This document shows positions 25,901 through 37,790 of a stretch of DNA of 64,000 nucleotides, one piece after another; the first letter of the stretch is position 1, and the number at the start of each line of letters is the position of its first letter. The notes beneath the pieces were generated by a model that saw only the letters and a program-made list of their open reading frames with translations, was not told the origin of the DNA and did no database searches. The stretch comes from Apteryx mantelli. Taxonomy: Eukaryota > Chordata > Aves > Apterygiformes > Apterygidae. The position numbers and the translations under genes were made by a program. The stretch lies in the NCBI RefSeq assembly GCF_036417845.1, contig NC_089979.1, positions 26,601,958 to 26,665,957 on the forward strand, given 5' to 3'.

Positions 25901-28900
25901 ATTATGTGACAAGATTTCCTGTCTTTCATGATCTAATGGTCCAGCCGTCATAGTTCATCATCGTTATTAGAAAATATAAAAATATTCAGTGTTTGGATAA
26001 ATTCAGTATGAGAACAAGTACTTCAAACAATGTAATATCCTGGTTTGCAATATATATTTTAGAAAAATAGTCCTGGAAAGGATGCCTTGTGCTATTAAAT
26101 CTCAGTCCCACACTTCGTCATGTTTACTTGCAATTCAGTGGTTTCCGGAAGAGGATTAGTCTCCTTTGAAACTTGCAAGGTTTCTTGCCTCATCCAAATC
26201 GTATGAGAAAGCTCTCTTGGAACCTCACTGTAGAAAACCACCCTCAATCTTCAGTTAAAAATTTTATCTGTTTCCTCTGGCTCTTGTGCTAGACTCTTTT
26301 GTCCTAAACATCTATTTTATGTTCTTCAAAAACAGTGTTTCTAGACAGCAAGCACACACCTCTCAACCTTCACTCTGCCAGGCTAAAACCAGCTATATTC
26401 ACCTCTTTTCACAAAGGAGATTCTTTGTTCCTTGATCACCCAAGTAATCCTTCTCCACCCTTATTAAAGGACAAATGCAACTTCTCTGAATGGGGGTAAA
26501 CAGCACTATATAATATATTACATACAAGGAGTTACCGTTGCTTTTTACAATGGCACTAACAGTTTTCCATATGTTGTGAAAATATCTCACCTTGTACATT
26601 CTAGGATTTCATTGACTTTTTCATGGTAGTGTTACCTCCTGTAATTGAATAATATACCAAGCCTTTTCTCCTGCACCACCATTTTCCACTGAGAAATTTC
26701 CATTTTATGGCATATTGCTTTAAGTAGATAAAGTTGCATTTTGTGCTTATCGAATCACGATTCATTACCACTATTTTCCTCTCCCTAGTCAGCCACTTTT
26801 TTGTCTATGACACCCCAAATTTCCGCTGAGTTGCCTATATCTCACTTCTAAGTATTATTAACATGTTACTTCTTTCTGTGCCAATATCATTTATGAGAAC
26901 TTTAGATAAGCACAGTGCTAGGATCAGATCTTCAGGAATTCATTAGTAACTTCCTTCCAGTCCAATACTTTCCTGGAAATTGTCAGCAATTTTCCTGAAA
27001 TTATCAATTCTCTAATCATCAATAGCTCTTTAGCCACTATATAATTCTTATTTTATTTTCCATTTTTTCCAGGACCACTACCAACAGAAATTTCATGTAT
27101 GACACCATATCAAATACTTTTCATCCATTTGAAACTGAGTAAAGCCTGTTATCTATTCTTTGTACAGACAATCCACCATCTTATCAAAAGGATGTTAGGT
27201 TAGTCTTTGATATTGGCACTTTGCCCCATTTTTCCTTTGGTTACATGGTAAGTTGTAGAGTATCTGTTTTTTGGAGACTGTAATGGAAAAGTCAGTAATT
27301 ATTAAAACTGCTTCCATCACAAAATGACAATCTCAGTAAAAAAAGCTCTTTTTTTCCTTACATTTGGTCTGTTTAAAGAAATTTTTCCAAATCCTAATAT
27401 TTGATTTTGATTTGGCCTGATAGCACCAGGCCACTTGATATGTGTTTTGAGAGGAACAAACAAGTCGAATCATAAAAATCTGAAAGCAATAAACATTTAC
27501 TAGTAAAGACATACTTTACATATACATCATTATTTCTCCTATTAATTCTTTCTGTTTTGTAAATACCTTTCACTTTCAGCAGTTTGCATTGTTTCCAGCT
27601 TAGAGTGAGCTCCTCTATTAAATCCTTTCACCTCCTGCTCCTCCAAAGACTCCAGCAGTCTAATCACATCCTTATTTACACCTCTTCGTTTTGCAAGAAC
27701 GAGCGGTGTTGCACCTTGGTGATTGCTAAAATATCCCGACAAAAGGGCATGAGAAGAAAAGAAACTCTTAAAATAGAAATTTTGTAACAAGACAACTCAG
27801 CATAACATACAGCATAGAATTTATGAAGTCCTCGGAACTATTTTCTGCCATGTAAGACAGCAGGCAATTCCTACCTATTAAAGGCATAGCATAATTGACT
27901 ACAGGAAAAAAAAATCAGTATATTTCATTTTAAAATGACACAACTCTATTTTTTTCTCTAAACAAAATCAAAGTTCTTAGCATGTTAATCCAATTGGAAT
28001 CTTTGGGTATTATAACAATAAACAAACAGCAAATTTATGGCAATGTTTGAGATTGTTTGTTTTAAGAAGTAATTGTGCAAGCTGGTTCCTCGTAGCTCCT
28101 TTTTCCACATGGGTGTGAGGACACCAGGCAAAAACAAAATAAAATACAGATGGTCCCTCTGCTACTATTAAAATAATAATGAATAGTACCGGCTGCCTTC
28201 AGACCAGGGATTTTCACCAAAAAGTTGTTCAAGGTAAGTTAAAAACAAACAAACAAACAAACAAACAAAAACCCCATAAAGAATACGGTCTGCCAATAAC
28301 TAGTTTTGCTGAGCTGAAAGCATGAACAAGGGACAGATGAAAGACTCAAAGGTTTTGAACTTACTACTGGTGTTTTTCACCTGCTGGCAATGTGCAGAAA
28401 AGTCAACAAACAAAATAACGTAGTTGATGCATTGAAACAGCTAGTTATTTTACAGCTTGAAAGCTTGCATCTGAGCACTGACATCTGACAACTGCTAGAA
28501 GCCAGAAGGAAAGAATATACAATAATTAAAAGAAGGACTGAGTCACAGACTTCGAGGAAGGAGGAGAACACTGAAAGGAATCATTGTCACCAAAGGAGTA
28601 TGGGTATAAACAGATGCACACATGTACTGTATTTTGTCTTACACAGTACAACAATTAAAACATTAGAAATGTGGTAAAGAAAAATATTTTAAATTAGTCA
28701 ATGCGATTTTCTTCCTTGGTGCTAACCACTCACATCTGGATATCTGGACAAACTAGGATAGCAATGTCATCAGGGAGGCAGGATTAGATATAGTGGCCCA
28801 GACCAGCAGCTGCTATTTTTATTTGCTTTGTTTGCTGCACATGACCAGCAAGAGTGGCCTTTTATTGTTCTCCTGCCTTTTTATTTTGTCTTTTTATTAA

Positions 28901-29345
28901 GTGATATCTTAAAAAATTGAACTGTGCTAAATACAGCATTTCAGCAGCAACCAATTTGTATATACAATGCTCTGGAGACAGAACACTAATATATTATAAA
29001 ATCTGTGCTGTAAATAAAAAAGAAAGTGACTTACCAAATGTCAATTTTAAGTCCATTAGAAACAAGGAACTGGATGGTATCCACATGCCCACACAGGTGA
29101 AGGGCTGTGTTACCTTGGTAATCAGTGGCTAGTAGGTCAGCACCAAATTTATGCAAGAGCTGACAGATGTCTACATTTCCTCTAGCTGCTGCAAGATGAA
29201 GGCCAGTTCGGCCCCGACTGTCACGAATATTTGGGTCAAAACCACTCTCTAACAGTCTTTTAGAATAGTTAAAATCTCCATCAATGCAAGCCTGCAGCAG
29301 CGGCACATTTGTCTGTGAAGAGTCGTTTACAAAAACGTAGGACAT
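22739..29345 (-). CDS. ANKRD46: ANKRD46, ankyrin repeat domain-containing protein 46 (complete coding span, 3 coding exons)
   Basis: Joining 29345-29035, 27725-27567 and 22955-22739 gives 687 nt, or 228 residues plus TGA, the length I know for vertebrate ANKRD46. Both coding introns are phase 2 and have canonical GT-AG ends. The product is a small ankyrin-repeat protein: repeats occupy roughly residues 11-140 (for example GRTGLHLAAARGN and GNTALHLCGH). A polar linker follows, then a hydrophobic segment at about 195-217 (VLLLIIVIALLSLGIAYY) near the C-terminus, making it a probable tail-anchored or single-pass membrane protein. Its biochemical role is not well defined. The start is the first ATG of its exon, 32 nt after the splice acceptor. 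Upstream is a long first intron and a CpG-island promoter. SNX31 lies upstream on the same strand, as in other vertebrates. Confidence 0.96.
22956..27566 (-). other. ANKRD46: ANKRD46 intron 3 (4.6 kb)
   Basis: Bounded by a GTATTT donor and a TTCATAG acceptor. Mostly AT-rich. It contains an old CR1/L3-type LINE remnant near 26.7-27.25 kb. No other exon is recognised. Confidence 0.8.
26700..27255 (-). mobile_element. Ancient CR1/L3-type LINE remnant
   Basis: Read on the minus strand, phrases typical of the 3' half of old CR1-superfamily RT genes appear in order, notably the segments around 27115-27260 and 26880-26945. They are heavily mutated with no open frame. Assignment by eye. Confidence 0.5.
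27567..27725 (-). CDS. ANKRD46: ANKRD46 second coding exon
   Basis: The acceptor TATTTTAG precedes CAATCACC; the first base completes the Cys codon TG|C. The exon encodes the fourth ankyrin-like unit (NHQGATPLVLAKRRG) and the start of the acidic linker. It ends ...GAAAG before GTATTT, 159 bp in all, phase 2 at both ends. Confidence 0.96.
27726..29034 (-). other. ANKRD46: ANKRD46 intron 2 (1.3 kb)
   Basis: GTAAGT donor and TATTTTAG acceptor. Contains an (AAAC)n microsatellite near 28244-28269 and nothing else recognised. Confidence 0.85.
28243..28270. repeat. (AAAC)n microsatellite
   Basis: About six tandem AAAC units within ANKRD46 intron 2. Confidence 0.85.
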
Positions 29346-29377
29346 TGTTTTGATGTTCTTTGGAGTAGGTTACAAAC
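29035..29377 (-). CDS. ANKRD46: ANKRD46 first coding exon (start codon at 29343-29345)
   Basis: The acceptor TTACTTGCAG leads into 32 nt of 5' untranslated sequence, then an ATG in the context AAAACAATGT. Coding part is 29345-29035. It encodes three ankyrin repeats, beginning MSYVFVNDSSQ. The exon ends ATTTG before GTAAGT, splitting the Cys codon (phase 2). Confidence 0.95.
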
Positions 29378-32300
29378 CTGCAAGTAAAAGTGGGAAGAAA
29401 TGATGGTGAAACCAGGCAAATAAATACAATGAAAATATTTTGTAGACTGTTGAGATTCCCAAACAAGAATGTAAACTAGCTTATAAACAAACTCTGAAAT
29501 CTTCCTGTCCTACAAACTAATTTCATGTGCTGCATTCTCTTCTGATAATAAAGATCTCTTAAGTCTTATTCACACCTCCCGAAACGGCAGCAAAGTCTTG
29601 TTATTTCAGAAAACTGCCTTATATCTATGCCACAAGACAGCTGAGTAACTTTCAGCTAGGAAGAAGTCAAATGAGTAGTTTTGGTTTAAAAGGGCAAAAC
29701 ATTTTCTATCAGAACTGTAGGAAATGAGGAAAAGAACCACTTTTCACAAACCAGGGACTATAGACAATTCACTTAACAGATACAGTAACACTAGCTGCAA
29801 TTCTTACTAAGTATTAACAGCTACTCCAGTGGGATTTCCTCCATCTCTAATTTGAACTTTGATGCACATAATAAATTACTGAGAATGCTTGATTAGTATG
29901 AATATTAACTCCTTTAGTCTGCAAAAAATGCATTTTTCAACACTTTTTGCAGTACATTATTTTTATAGCACCATAGATGCACAAACTTCTGAAAAAAACA
30001 AGAAAAGAAACAGGGACCAGGGGAAGCCAAATGTATTATGTAAAATGGCTCAACAGAAAGCAAAAACTGGTAACAGGTACAAGGAGAACAGTAGTAAAAT
30101 CAAGTGAGGAGCTAGGACAATTGTGGGTTCAACCTGTCCACTAGAACCTCAGTACAGAGGAGTACAAATATAGTTCCTCTGGTTTAATATTAAATGAAGG
30201 ATTAAATCCTTTTCTGTATTAGGACCTGTGAGAAGATAAAACTTGCTTCACCATGCATATTTTGATAATGAATGCTTCATGAAACATGATTTAAGTTTTA
30301 TGGAAGAACATTTTAAATATGATTCAAATAATGAGGGGATATTTCATAACACTGTGTACCTATGAGACACAGAAAGATGACTTGAAAACAATACGGGAAA
30401 AAAAGAGAATGACTATTCAAGAGGCTGATAAAATGTGCACAAGGTGATGATAAGAAGAAATGAAAACACCTAGGAGACTGGATAGAAAAGCTTTGCATTG
30501 CCTTTAGAGAGGAGGCAAAAAAAAAAAAATCATATTAAACAGTAAGAATCCATAGAAGAAATCTCAACACAGACATGACAGTTCAAGTGACAGGAAGGAA
30601 AAGTGATTTTATTAGATAAGCTTTGAATGGAAACTGAAATGAAATTCACTTGAAACAGAATCTTTCACATGATCAGGTTTTTACCAGTGGGAATGGAGAT
30701 GAACTGATAGATCTTGAAGATTCAGTGTTTCAGGCTCGTGATGTAACAGTGTTCTGGTTAACTACTGAAGCTTTTATAAGACTGCCATACACACATTTTT
30801 ATTTTGTCAGCTATATAAGGTATCCTTCCACACCAGTACACTCATTCAGCTGGGGGAACGGAAACACGGCCAGCAGCCAGAGAATTCAATTTAAACCTCT
30901 CCTATTTTTGAGAGTTTATAACATTTATATAATATAGCTCTTCTTCCATGTTTTAAATTAAAGATGAAAGTACCTACAGAGGTCATTTCAGAATGATTAC
31001 ACACTGGTCTGATTAAGAGGTGTACCATTTTGGGCTGTTCAGATTAATAAATTACATTTAAGCTTCACTAGTTTGTACTTCCTATCTGGACAAATTCTGC
31101 TGTATGTATCAACACTGTCTAGTTTGCCAGCACAGGACACACAATTAGTTTTCTCTATTAGACGTGGAAGAAAAAGAGACAGGAATAACTTGCAAGTCCT
31201 GGTATCTGTATAACAAATGATTTTAAGCAGAGACCATTTTGTGAGGCTGCAAGTATGTTTTTTTTGCATGTGATGGTACATCACTGTTTTAAGCACCCTG
31301 TTTCACAAACACCTCTAATAGTAGAAGCCCAGTTCACTGATGGGCCATAAAACATTTCATGCAAGGTTTGTGCCATTTATGGCACTAACAGCTTTCTCAT
31401 ATCCAGACATAGAAAGGACGGATGATGTACTTACTGGTATTTCCAATGAACATGTTACAAAGCCCTGGCTGTTGCAAAGCTAGGATTCCCAGTTGATATC
31501 AATTTCAATTTTCTTGCCCATTTCCCACCCAGATCATAAATGACATGAGAATGCTTCTTCAACTCCGCTAGTGCAATCTTTGCTTAGAAAATAGCAGGCC
31601 CAATTTCTGTAGAATGTGACCATGACCTTTACATTTTGCACTAAATCTTCCTTAAAGTATGATCATAAATCATTTTAAAATCTCCAACTATCAAGCATAT
31701 CAACAGCACAAAATCCTACTTGTACTTGATAAAAGGATCATAGTTCACTTATAAGATAATATTTGAGTGCTTAAACCTGTTTAAAAAAACAAGGCCTAAC
31801 ATAAATCACCAACAGAATACTACACTAAGTATGCTATTTGTAAAATAGAGTGATATGCTCTGTTAAATGTAAGCTTATGTTTATATTTTCATACCAGATA
31901 TATGTCTGGTAAAGCCTTATAAAACTCTCTGTCACTTCACATACAATTCTAATGAAACATTAACACCAAAAAAAGCCCCCTCCTTGCACATGAGAGGGAG
32001 CACAAAGATTAACAGTTATCAGAAAGTATAACTGACAGTACTTGTGATTCAGAATCTACTATCATGAGAATCTTAAGAACTGATCACTGACATGTAGAAG
32101 ACTAAAGTGAAACCTTAGTATTTCACAGTAAGAAAGAATAAAAACAACAAAACGAATCCTTCTTGCCAATACTTGAGGATTGTGGACTAAACAAATACAT
32201 TTTCCCATTCACAAAAAGAGAAAAAAACTGTACCATCTGGTTTGATTTATTTTTGTAATTAAAAAGACTTTTCTACAAACACAATTCCATTTTACCTATG

Positions 32301-34804
32301 GCCTATCTAACCTCTGCCAGACATGAGCTGTACACAAGGGTGAAATATATAGTCATTAAAACACCTGTCCCCAAATAGTTCTTCCCTCAAATTTAATCCA
32401 GTTTAGCAAAATTTCCTATCTAACAAAAACTCAGAAAAAATTACAATAGTTAATTAGATATTTTTAAATAAACAAGATGTGGTTACATTTGTATCTACAT
32501 TATGTGTCAAAAAGGTTACTGCTGTAATGATTGGCAATTTATTAAGTGAATTAGAAAAGAAAAAAAATACAAAGTATTAGCCATTCCCTTTAAACTGTTT
32601 CTGAAAGGTAATTCACATAGCACCTCTATATCTAACTAAAAGTTGGGATAGCTACCATTAAGCACTAATGTCAGGGACACAAACTAGAGCAAATGGACTT
32701 GCAGTAGTTAGTACCAAGACAAAAAAGTACTGTAAAATGAGCATTCTGAACATGCCTGTAAATTACTAGTGCTGGAGTTGAAAATAAATAAATGCTCTAA
32801 TTTGATTCAATAAATGACTGCTTCTAAAAATGTGCCACTATCTACTGAAAATGCATTTTTTAAATTATATTTTTGTGAAACAAAGTTTTAATAATTTGGC
32901 ACTGTGACAGGAAATTACTTTTGGGAAAAAGCAAATTGAAAGATGTCCTCCCAAGCAAGAAGAATTCCCATTAGAAAGAAATAGTATTAGAATACATTTT
33001 CCCTAAGTTTATACAACATGGATATAGCCTGATCACAGTATGCTTTTATTATTATTTTTAGAAATTATGCTGTAAGCCACTTTTTCAATGATACATGTGA
33101 ATTAGTACAGGAAGAGAAAATATGACAGAATATTCTGTTTTCAAAAGGTAGGCTTTATTAAATGATTATATAAGAATTATTTATTAGAAGTCTGTTGTCT
33201 ATTGTTGTAGGGTGTAGAATTGTAACTCAATGTCAAGTATACATCTGTTATGTAACACACTGAAAACAGCAGGAGCAGAAGGTAGGAGCTTTCTTGAATA
33301 ATTCAGATCATGGAGCTAAATCGAAGTTCTTTCAAATCTTAAACTATTCCTAAACTTGCACTGATTTTGGACAGTTTTATTTTACAGTAAATGTATGCTT
33401 TCCTCTGTGCACTTCTCAGCATGTTAAACAGCTACCAAACAGCTCCAGAAAAAGAAATACACGGCTAAATTGTTTATGAGACAGATTCACTCATGGGATC
33501 AGATTCTCTCATATTCACCACAATAATATTAAGCTTTACAAGTTGTAATTAATCACCCAACCACTGCTACATGATTTATCAGTTCCACAAGACTACAATA
33601 TTTCCAAGAGCATTCACTTCATCCCCCTCAAAATTAAAGTAACTGTCACTACTTTAAAGCAACAGTTCAAAACAATGGAACCATATTAGATCACACAGTA
33701 GTTGAGACTTCTCAATATTAATACACACTTCTGACATCTACATCTTAAATGTCAGTAAGACTATCACTAGAGAAATTATGACTAACAAGAAATGGTCACT
33801 AAAACAAAACCTACAAAAAGCAGCTTCCTCCCACCCACAGCAAACACATAACATGCTCTAGATATAAAATCTACATTTGCCAACTCCCTCAAAGTAAACA
33901 GCTTCTCTTTTCTGCAACTCACTTTCAGAGTACTTCAGTGGCAATGGCTTACAGAGTTCTTCCTATACAGTTTTTACATGAATGAAAAAACATTTCAGCT
34001 TAAGTATTTTGGTTAAGCTGTAAGGCCATGATCTCTGAAAGCAAGGTTTCCTGACTGGATGGGATGTACCCTTAAAAAAAACTATGCAAGAATAAGCTCT
34101 CTTTGGATGTACAAGAGAAAATTAAGAAAAAAATGTAATTTAATCATAAGAGGAAAAAATAATTGCCTTGCTTGTGTATCCTCTGAACACTGATCAAACA
34201 TTGAAATGTATACCCAACAAATACTCTCTTTCCCTTCCTACATAGAGGGAGAAATTGTTTGGTAAGCTTTCACGCACATTTGTCTTTACATGAAAGTTAG
34301 AGAAGTCTTTTAACTGAATGTTGTATTTATTCTGAAAATTATATGATCAATTGTCATTTTTTGGGGGGGAAAGACTACCATTATCTACATCTATTTCCAG
34401 TGAGAGCTCTTTATCTTCTACTAAAAACCTTTACCTACTTCTTCCAACTGAGAGAGAGATTCACTGCTCCAGTTATAACGGATTGGCTATAACAAGCAGC
34501 ATCTCAGATTCGGTACAGTATGACACGTTTTAAACATAGCAAAGTTTTGTAGCATTTTCTCTTCCTAACCTTAGCTATCCTTTCCAACAGTCCTTGGGGG
34601 CAAGGTATAACAACAGGTTTTTATGACCTACCTCTCCTTTCATGTCTCTAGAAGGACATGTGGGTAGGTGGTAATGCAAAAACACCGCTACTTATGCCAT
34701 TTGCTTACAATCATCCCCATTTCCTTCTGCAGTATTAAAAATGGACATGCAAGATACACAGGTATATTCTCTTGAAGTCAGGACCATACTGTAAGTAGAA
34801 ACTT

Positions 34805-34950
34805 TGGTGCACTACATATACCTAGTACTTTGCACTTACAGACTGTAAAATGCTTTATGAAAAAATTACAATTATTGATCTTTTATAGATCAGTAGACAA
34901 TGGCACTGAAAAGTAGAGCACTTTGCACAGCATTGTACAATAAGTCAACG
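34805..34950 (+). mobile_element. Possible MIR-like SINE fragment
   Basis: Contains CTAGTACTTTGCACTTACA, then TTTTATAGATCAG and AGAGCACTTTGCACAGC, in the order of MIR core landmarks but strongly mutated. It lies about 100 bp left of the AAAGG tract. Confidence 0.4.
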
Positions 34951-35051
34951 TTAAAGATAAAAAACAAGATCTCCAGGGTTGCCAGTCCAGGGTTGCCCAA
35001 TCCTTCCCCAGATAATATAGTAAATGCATTGTGTATATATGTACACAGAAT

Positions 35052-35311
35052 AAGGAAAGGAAAGGAAAGGAAAGGAAAGGAAAGGAAAGGAAAGGAAAGG
35101 AAAGGAAAGGAAAGGAAAGGAAAGGAAAGGAAAGGAAAGGAAAGGAAAGGAAAGGAAAGGAAAGGAAAGGAAAGGAAAGGAAAGGAAAGGAAAGGAAAGG
35201 AAAGGAAAGGAAAGGAAAGGAAAGGAAAGGAAAGGAAAGGAAAGGAAAGGAAAGGAAAGGAAAGGAAAGGAAAGGAAAGGAAAGGAAAGGAAAGGAAAGG
35301 AAAGGAAAGGA
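35052..35311 (+). repeat. Pure (AAAGG)52 pentanucleotide microsatellite
   Basis: About 260 bases of AAAGG units with no interruption. All purines are on one strand, giving perfect mirror symmetry of the kind that can form triplex (H-DNA). The motif has no stop codon in any of six frames, so the long Lys-Gly-Glu-Arg and Leu-Ser-Phe-Pro open frames across it are artefacts. It sits in intron 1 of ANKRD46. A tract this pure is likely length-polymorphic, and its assembled length may not be exact. Confidence 0.98.
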
Positions 35312-36140
35312 GTTAGGGTAAATGGGTAAATGCCAAATTTGCCCTGATATAGGACTTAATTTTAACAGAATTTTATTGGCAAGCAGATTCACAAATATTT
35401 TATGCTCACTACACTTCACAGGTAATTCGGTTGCATTAATTGTTTCAGTGCACTTTATCAAATATACATTTAAATATTTCTGAATCTTGCCCATTTTTTA
35501 TCTTTTACAAAATAAGCATTCAAGAAGAAAGGTAACTTATAGGAGTTATAAACAGGTTTCTTTGGATTATCTATAACTTTAATTTCCTACAACTACCTCA
35601 TGTAAAATCAGTAAAGTGACTGAAGCAAGCTCCTGAAGGATTTCACTTCAATAGTTCCCTATTCATTGTTATTAGTTTGACTATATCTGCTTTTATAGAA
35701 AACTACTAAATCATACATTTTCGTCATAATTGTTGAGGTCTTCAGAAACGTTTATTCAAATCCTTCTTTGTTTTTGCTGGGAATGTGAAGGGTGCTAATG
35801 TATGTTGGCCAAGAAAGTCTTAAAGGTCACTGAAGTTTGTTTTTTTTTTAAGCAGACTAAAGAGCATTAGCCCCATTCCTACTGAAGTGTTTAAGTTTGC
35901 TGCAGGCCTTGGAACAGTCTTCTGGAAAAGACGACAAACTGTAACTGAGCAACAAGAAATCATTAATAAGTACGTCAGACAAACTGCGTAAGTATCGTTT
36001 ATAGATAGAAGAATAGTGCCACTATGTGGCCTGACAAATTACTGCTCAACTGAAGTAAATAGTGTGATGTATAACCCCAGACCCATTCAGATTACTTTCT
36101 CTAGCTTTTGTAGTGTTTTCTATTTTTCTAGAAAGGAAAC

Positions 36141-36196
36141 GATGCAAGACCTGAAAATTCAAATCTTACTGATGTAAGACCTGAAAATTCAATTAC
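36141..36196. repeat. 30-bp tandem duplication (second copy partial)
   Basis: Unit GATGCAAGACCTGAAAATTC plus 10 more bases at 36141-36170. It is repeated from 36171 as GATGTAAGACCTGAAAATTC with one substitution, then diverges. Confidence 0.8.
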
Positions 36197-36249
36197 TTAT
36201 GAAGAACCACATGCTTTCATTTTATTGAATCAAGATCTTGCTAGCTTCA

Positions 36250-36970
36250 TTTGACGATCTCTAGTTCTTTTATTGGAAGGGAGACCTCCACCCAGTCTTT
36301 TCATGCCACGCATGATTCTACAGGCCTTTATCATATCCTCCTCAGTCTTTTCCAGAGCAGAGAGTCCTAGCTTTCTTGATCATTCCTTATACCATAAGTG
36401 GTTTCATGTCTTTGATCATTCTTGTTGTCCTTCTCTGAATCTCACTCATTTTTACTATATGCTTTCTGAGATGGAAGGGGAGGGAAGGGAACAGAACTGC
36501 ACCCAGTATTTTGAGGTGAACCATTGGACTAATACAGTGGCATGACAACATTCTCTGTTTTGTTCTCCATTTGTCTCCTAATAATTTTTATTATTTGATT
36601 TACCTCTTTGACTACTCATGAGCATTGTGGTTACATTTTCATGGAACCATCTATTGTAATTACAAAACATTGCTCATTAGTGGAAGCCCATGATTTTATA
36701 TGTGAAATTAGGTTTCTTTTTACCCTATCTGAATCACTTCATGCACCTACACAAAATTTCATCTGCCATTATATTGCATGGTAACTTTGTCTTACAGGGT
36801 TGTTTGCAATTTTTCAGTTGGCCCTTTTCTTTACTACCTTAAACAGCTGTGTCATCAGCAAACTTTAACACCTTGCTACTTACCAACTTTTCTAAGCTGC
36901 TTATAGAAATGCTAACAGTTCAGGATCCAGAACAGAATCCTGCAGAACTTCTCTACTAACATTCCTCCAC
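36250..36970 (-). mobile_element. Ancient CR1/L3-type LINE remnant
   Basis: On the minus strand the segment follows the layout of the RT and 3' end of old CR1-superfamily elements. TCATCAGCAAACTTTAAC (36853-36870) and the block around 36919-36965 correspond to conserved RT regions. No open frame remains. Its relation to the next LINE piece is unclear. Confidence 0.55.
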
Positions 36971-36982
36971 TGAAAAGGCTGA

Positions 36983-37050
36983 TCATCAGTTCCAAAAAAA
37001 AAAAAAAAAAAAAAAAAAAGAAAACCAACCAACCCCCCCCCCAAAAACCC
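36983..37050. repeat. Poly-A and poly-C low-complexity tract
   Basis: A run of about 25 A is followed by an A/C-rich stretch with a C-run near 37035-37043, separating two LINE remnants. Confidence 0.85.
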
Positions 37051-37790
37051 TACACCCCCAGGGTCAAACCAATGATCTGTCTGTACTGTGCTTTCAGCAC
37101 TGGCAGTCAGAGATGCTACTCTGGGAGAGCGCATGAGCCTGGCTGCCTTCTGCAGTCCATTCCCCTCTGGCTCCACAGCATCCACAGCTGTTACACTAGG
37201 TACCTCCCTGCCCAGTCCTGTCAGCATCCCCTCACAGGCTTCTTGCCCATGAGTCTGTCTGATCCCTTTCTGAACCTGCCAACACTGTCTGCCTCCACAA
37301 CTGCTTGGGGCACCAAGCTGCAGAGCCAACTGCCCTGCCACCCCTGCTGGCTAGAGAAGTCCTTCCCTAGGGCCATTTGAAACCACCCTCCTACCAGCGA
37401 CCCCCTCAAGTGACCCCTGCTGTAGTACTGGAACACTGCGTGAGTACGTCTCACCTTATGCAGCACCTTCAAGATTTCATAAATCTTGATTGACCATGTC
37501 TCCACCTCAGCCTTCCCCTCTCTCACTTGAACAATCCCAGCTTTCTAGCCTTTCCTCATAAGGAAGCTGGTCCCCTTGACCCTTTCTGTTGCCCTTCTCT
37601 AACCCGCTATATCCTTCTTCAGGTGCAGAGACCAGAAGAGCACACACTACTCCACATGTGGGTGCATCAAGGCAGAGCAGCAAAATGATGGCCTCTGTCT
37701 TTTCAATACCCTCCCTGAAGACACATTTTCCTGGCTTTCTGGCTGTCACTGCACGCTGAGCTGATGATTTCAAAATCAAAAGCCTCTGGT
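37051..37790 (-). mobile_element. LINE remnant, probably CR1 superfamily
   Basis: Minus-strand open frames (36901-37341, 37221-37526, 37507-37779) overlap in different frames, as expected for a decayed retrotransposon rather than a gene. Wording near 37530-37640 resembles the CR1 RT C-terminal region. The tract at 36983-37050 could be its tail. Family assignment is tentative. Confidence 0.5.

Noticed and set aside
28243-28270. Short direct repeats considered as a CRISPR-like array
   Set aside because: Simple AAAC microsatellite without spacers, in a vertebrate intron.
34883-35494. Long open frames on both strands across the AAAGG tract
   Set aside because: The pentamer contains no stop in any frame, so reiterated peptides are a trivial consequence of the microsatellite. 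No start context, splice support or family resemblance.
36273-37779. Open frames on both strands as possible small genes
   Set aside because: They lie in decayed LINE sequence, overlap in conflicting frames and lack paired splice signals.
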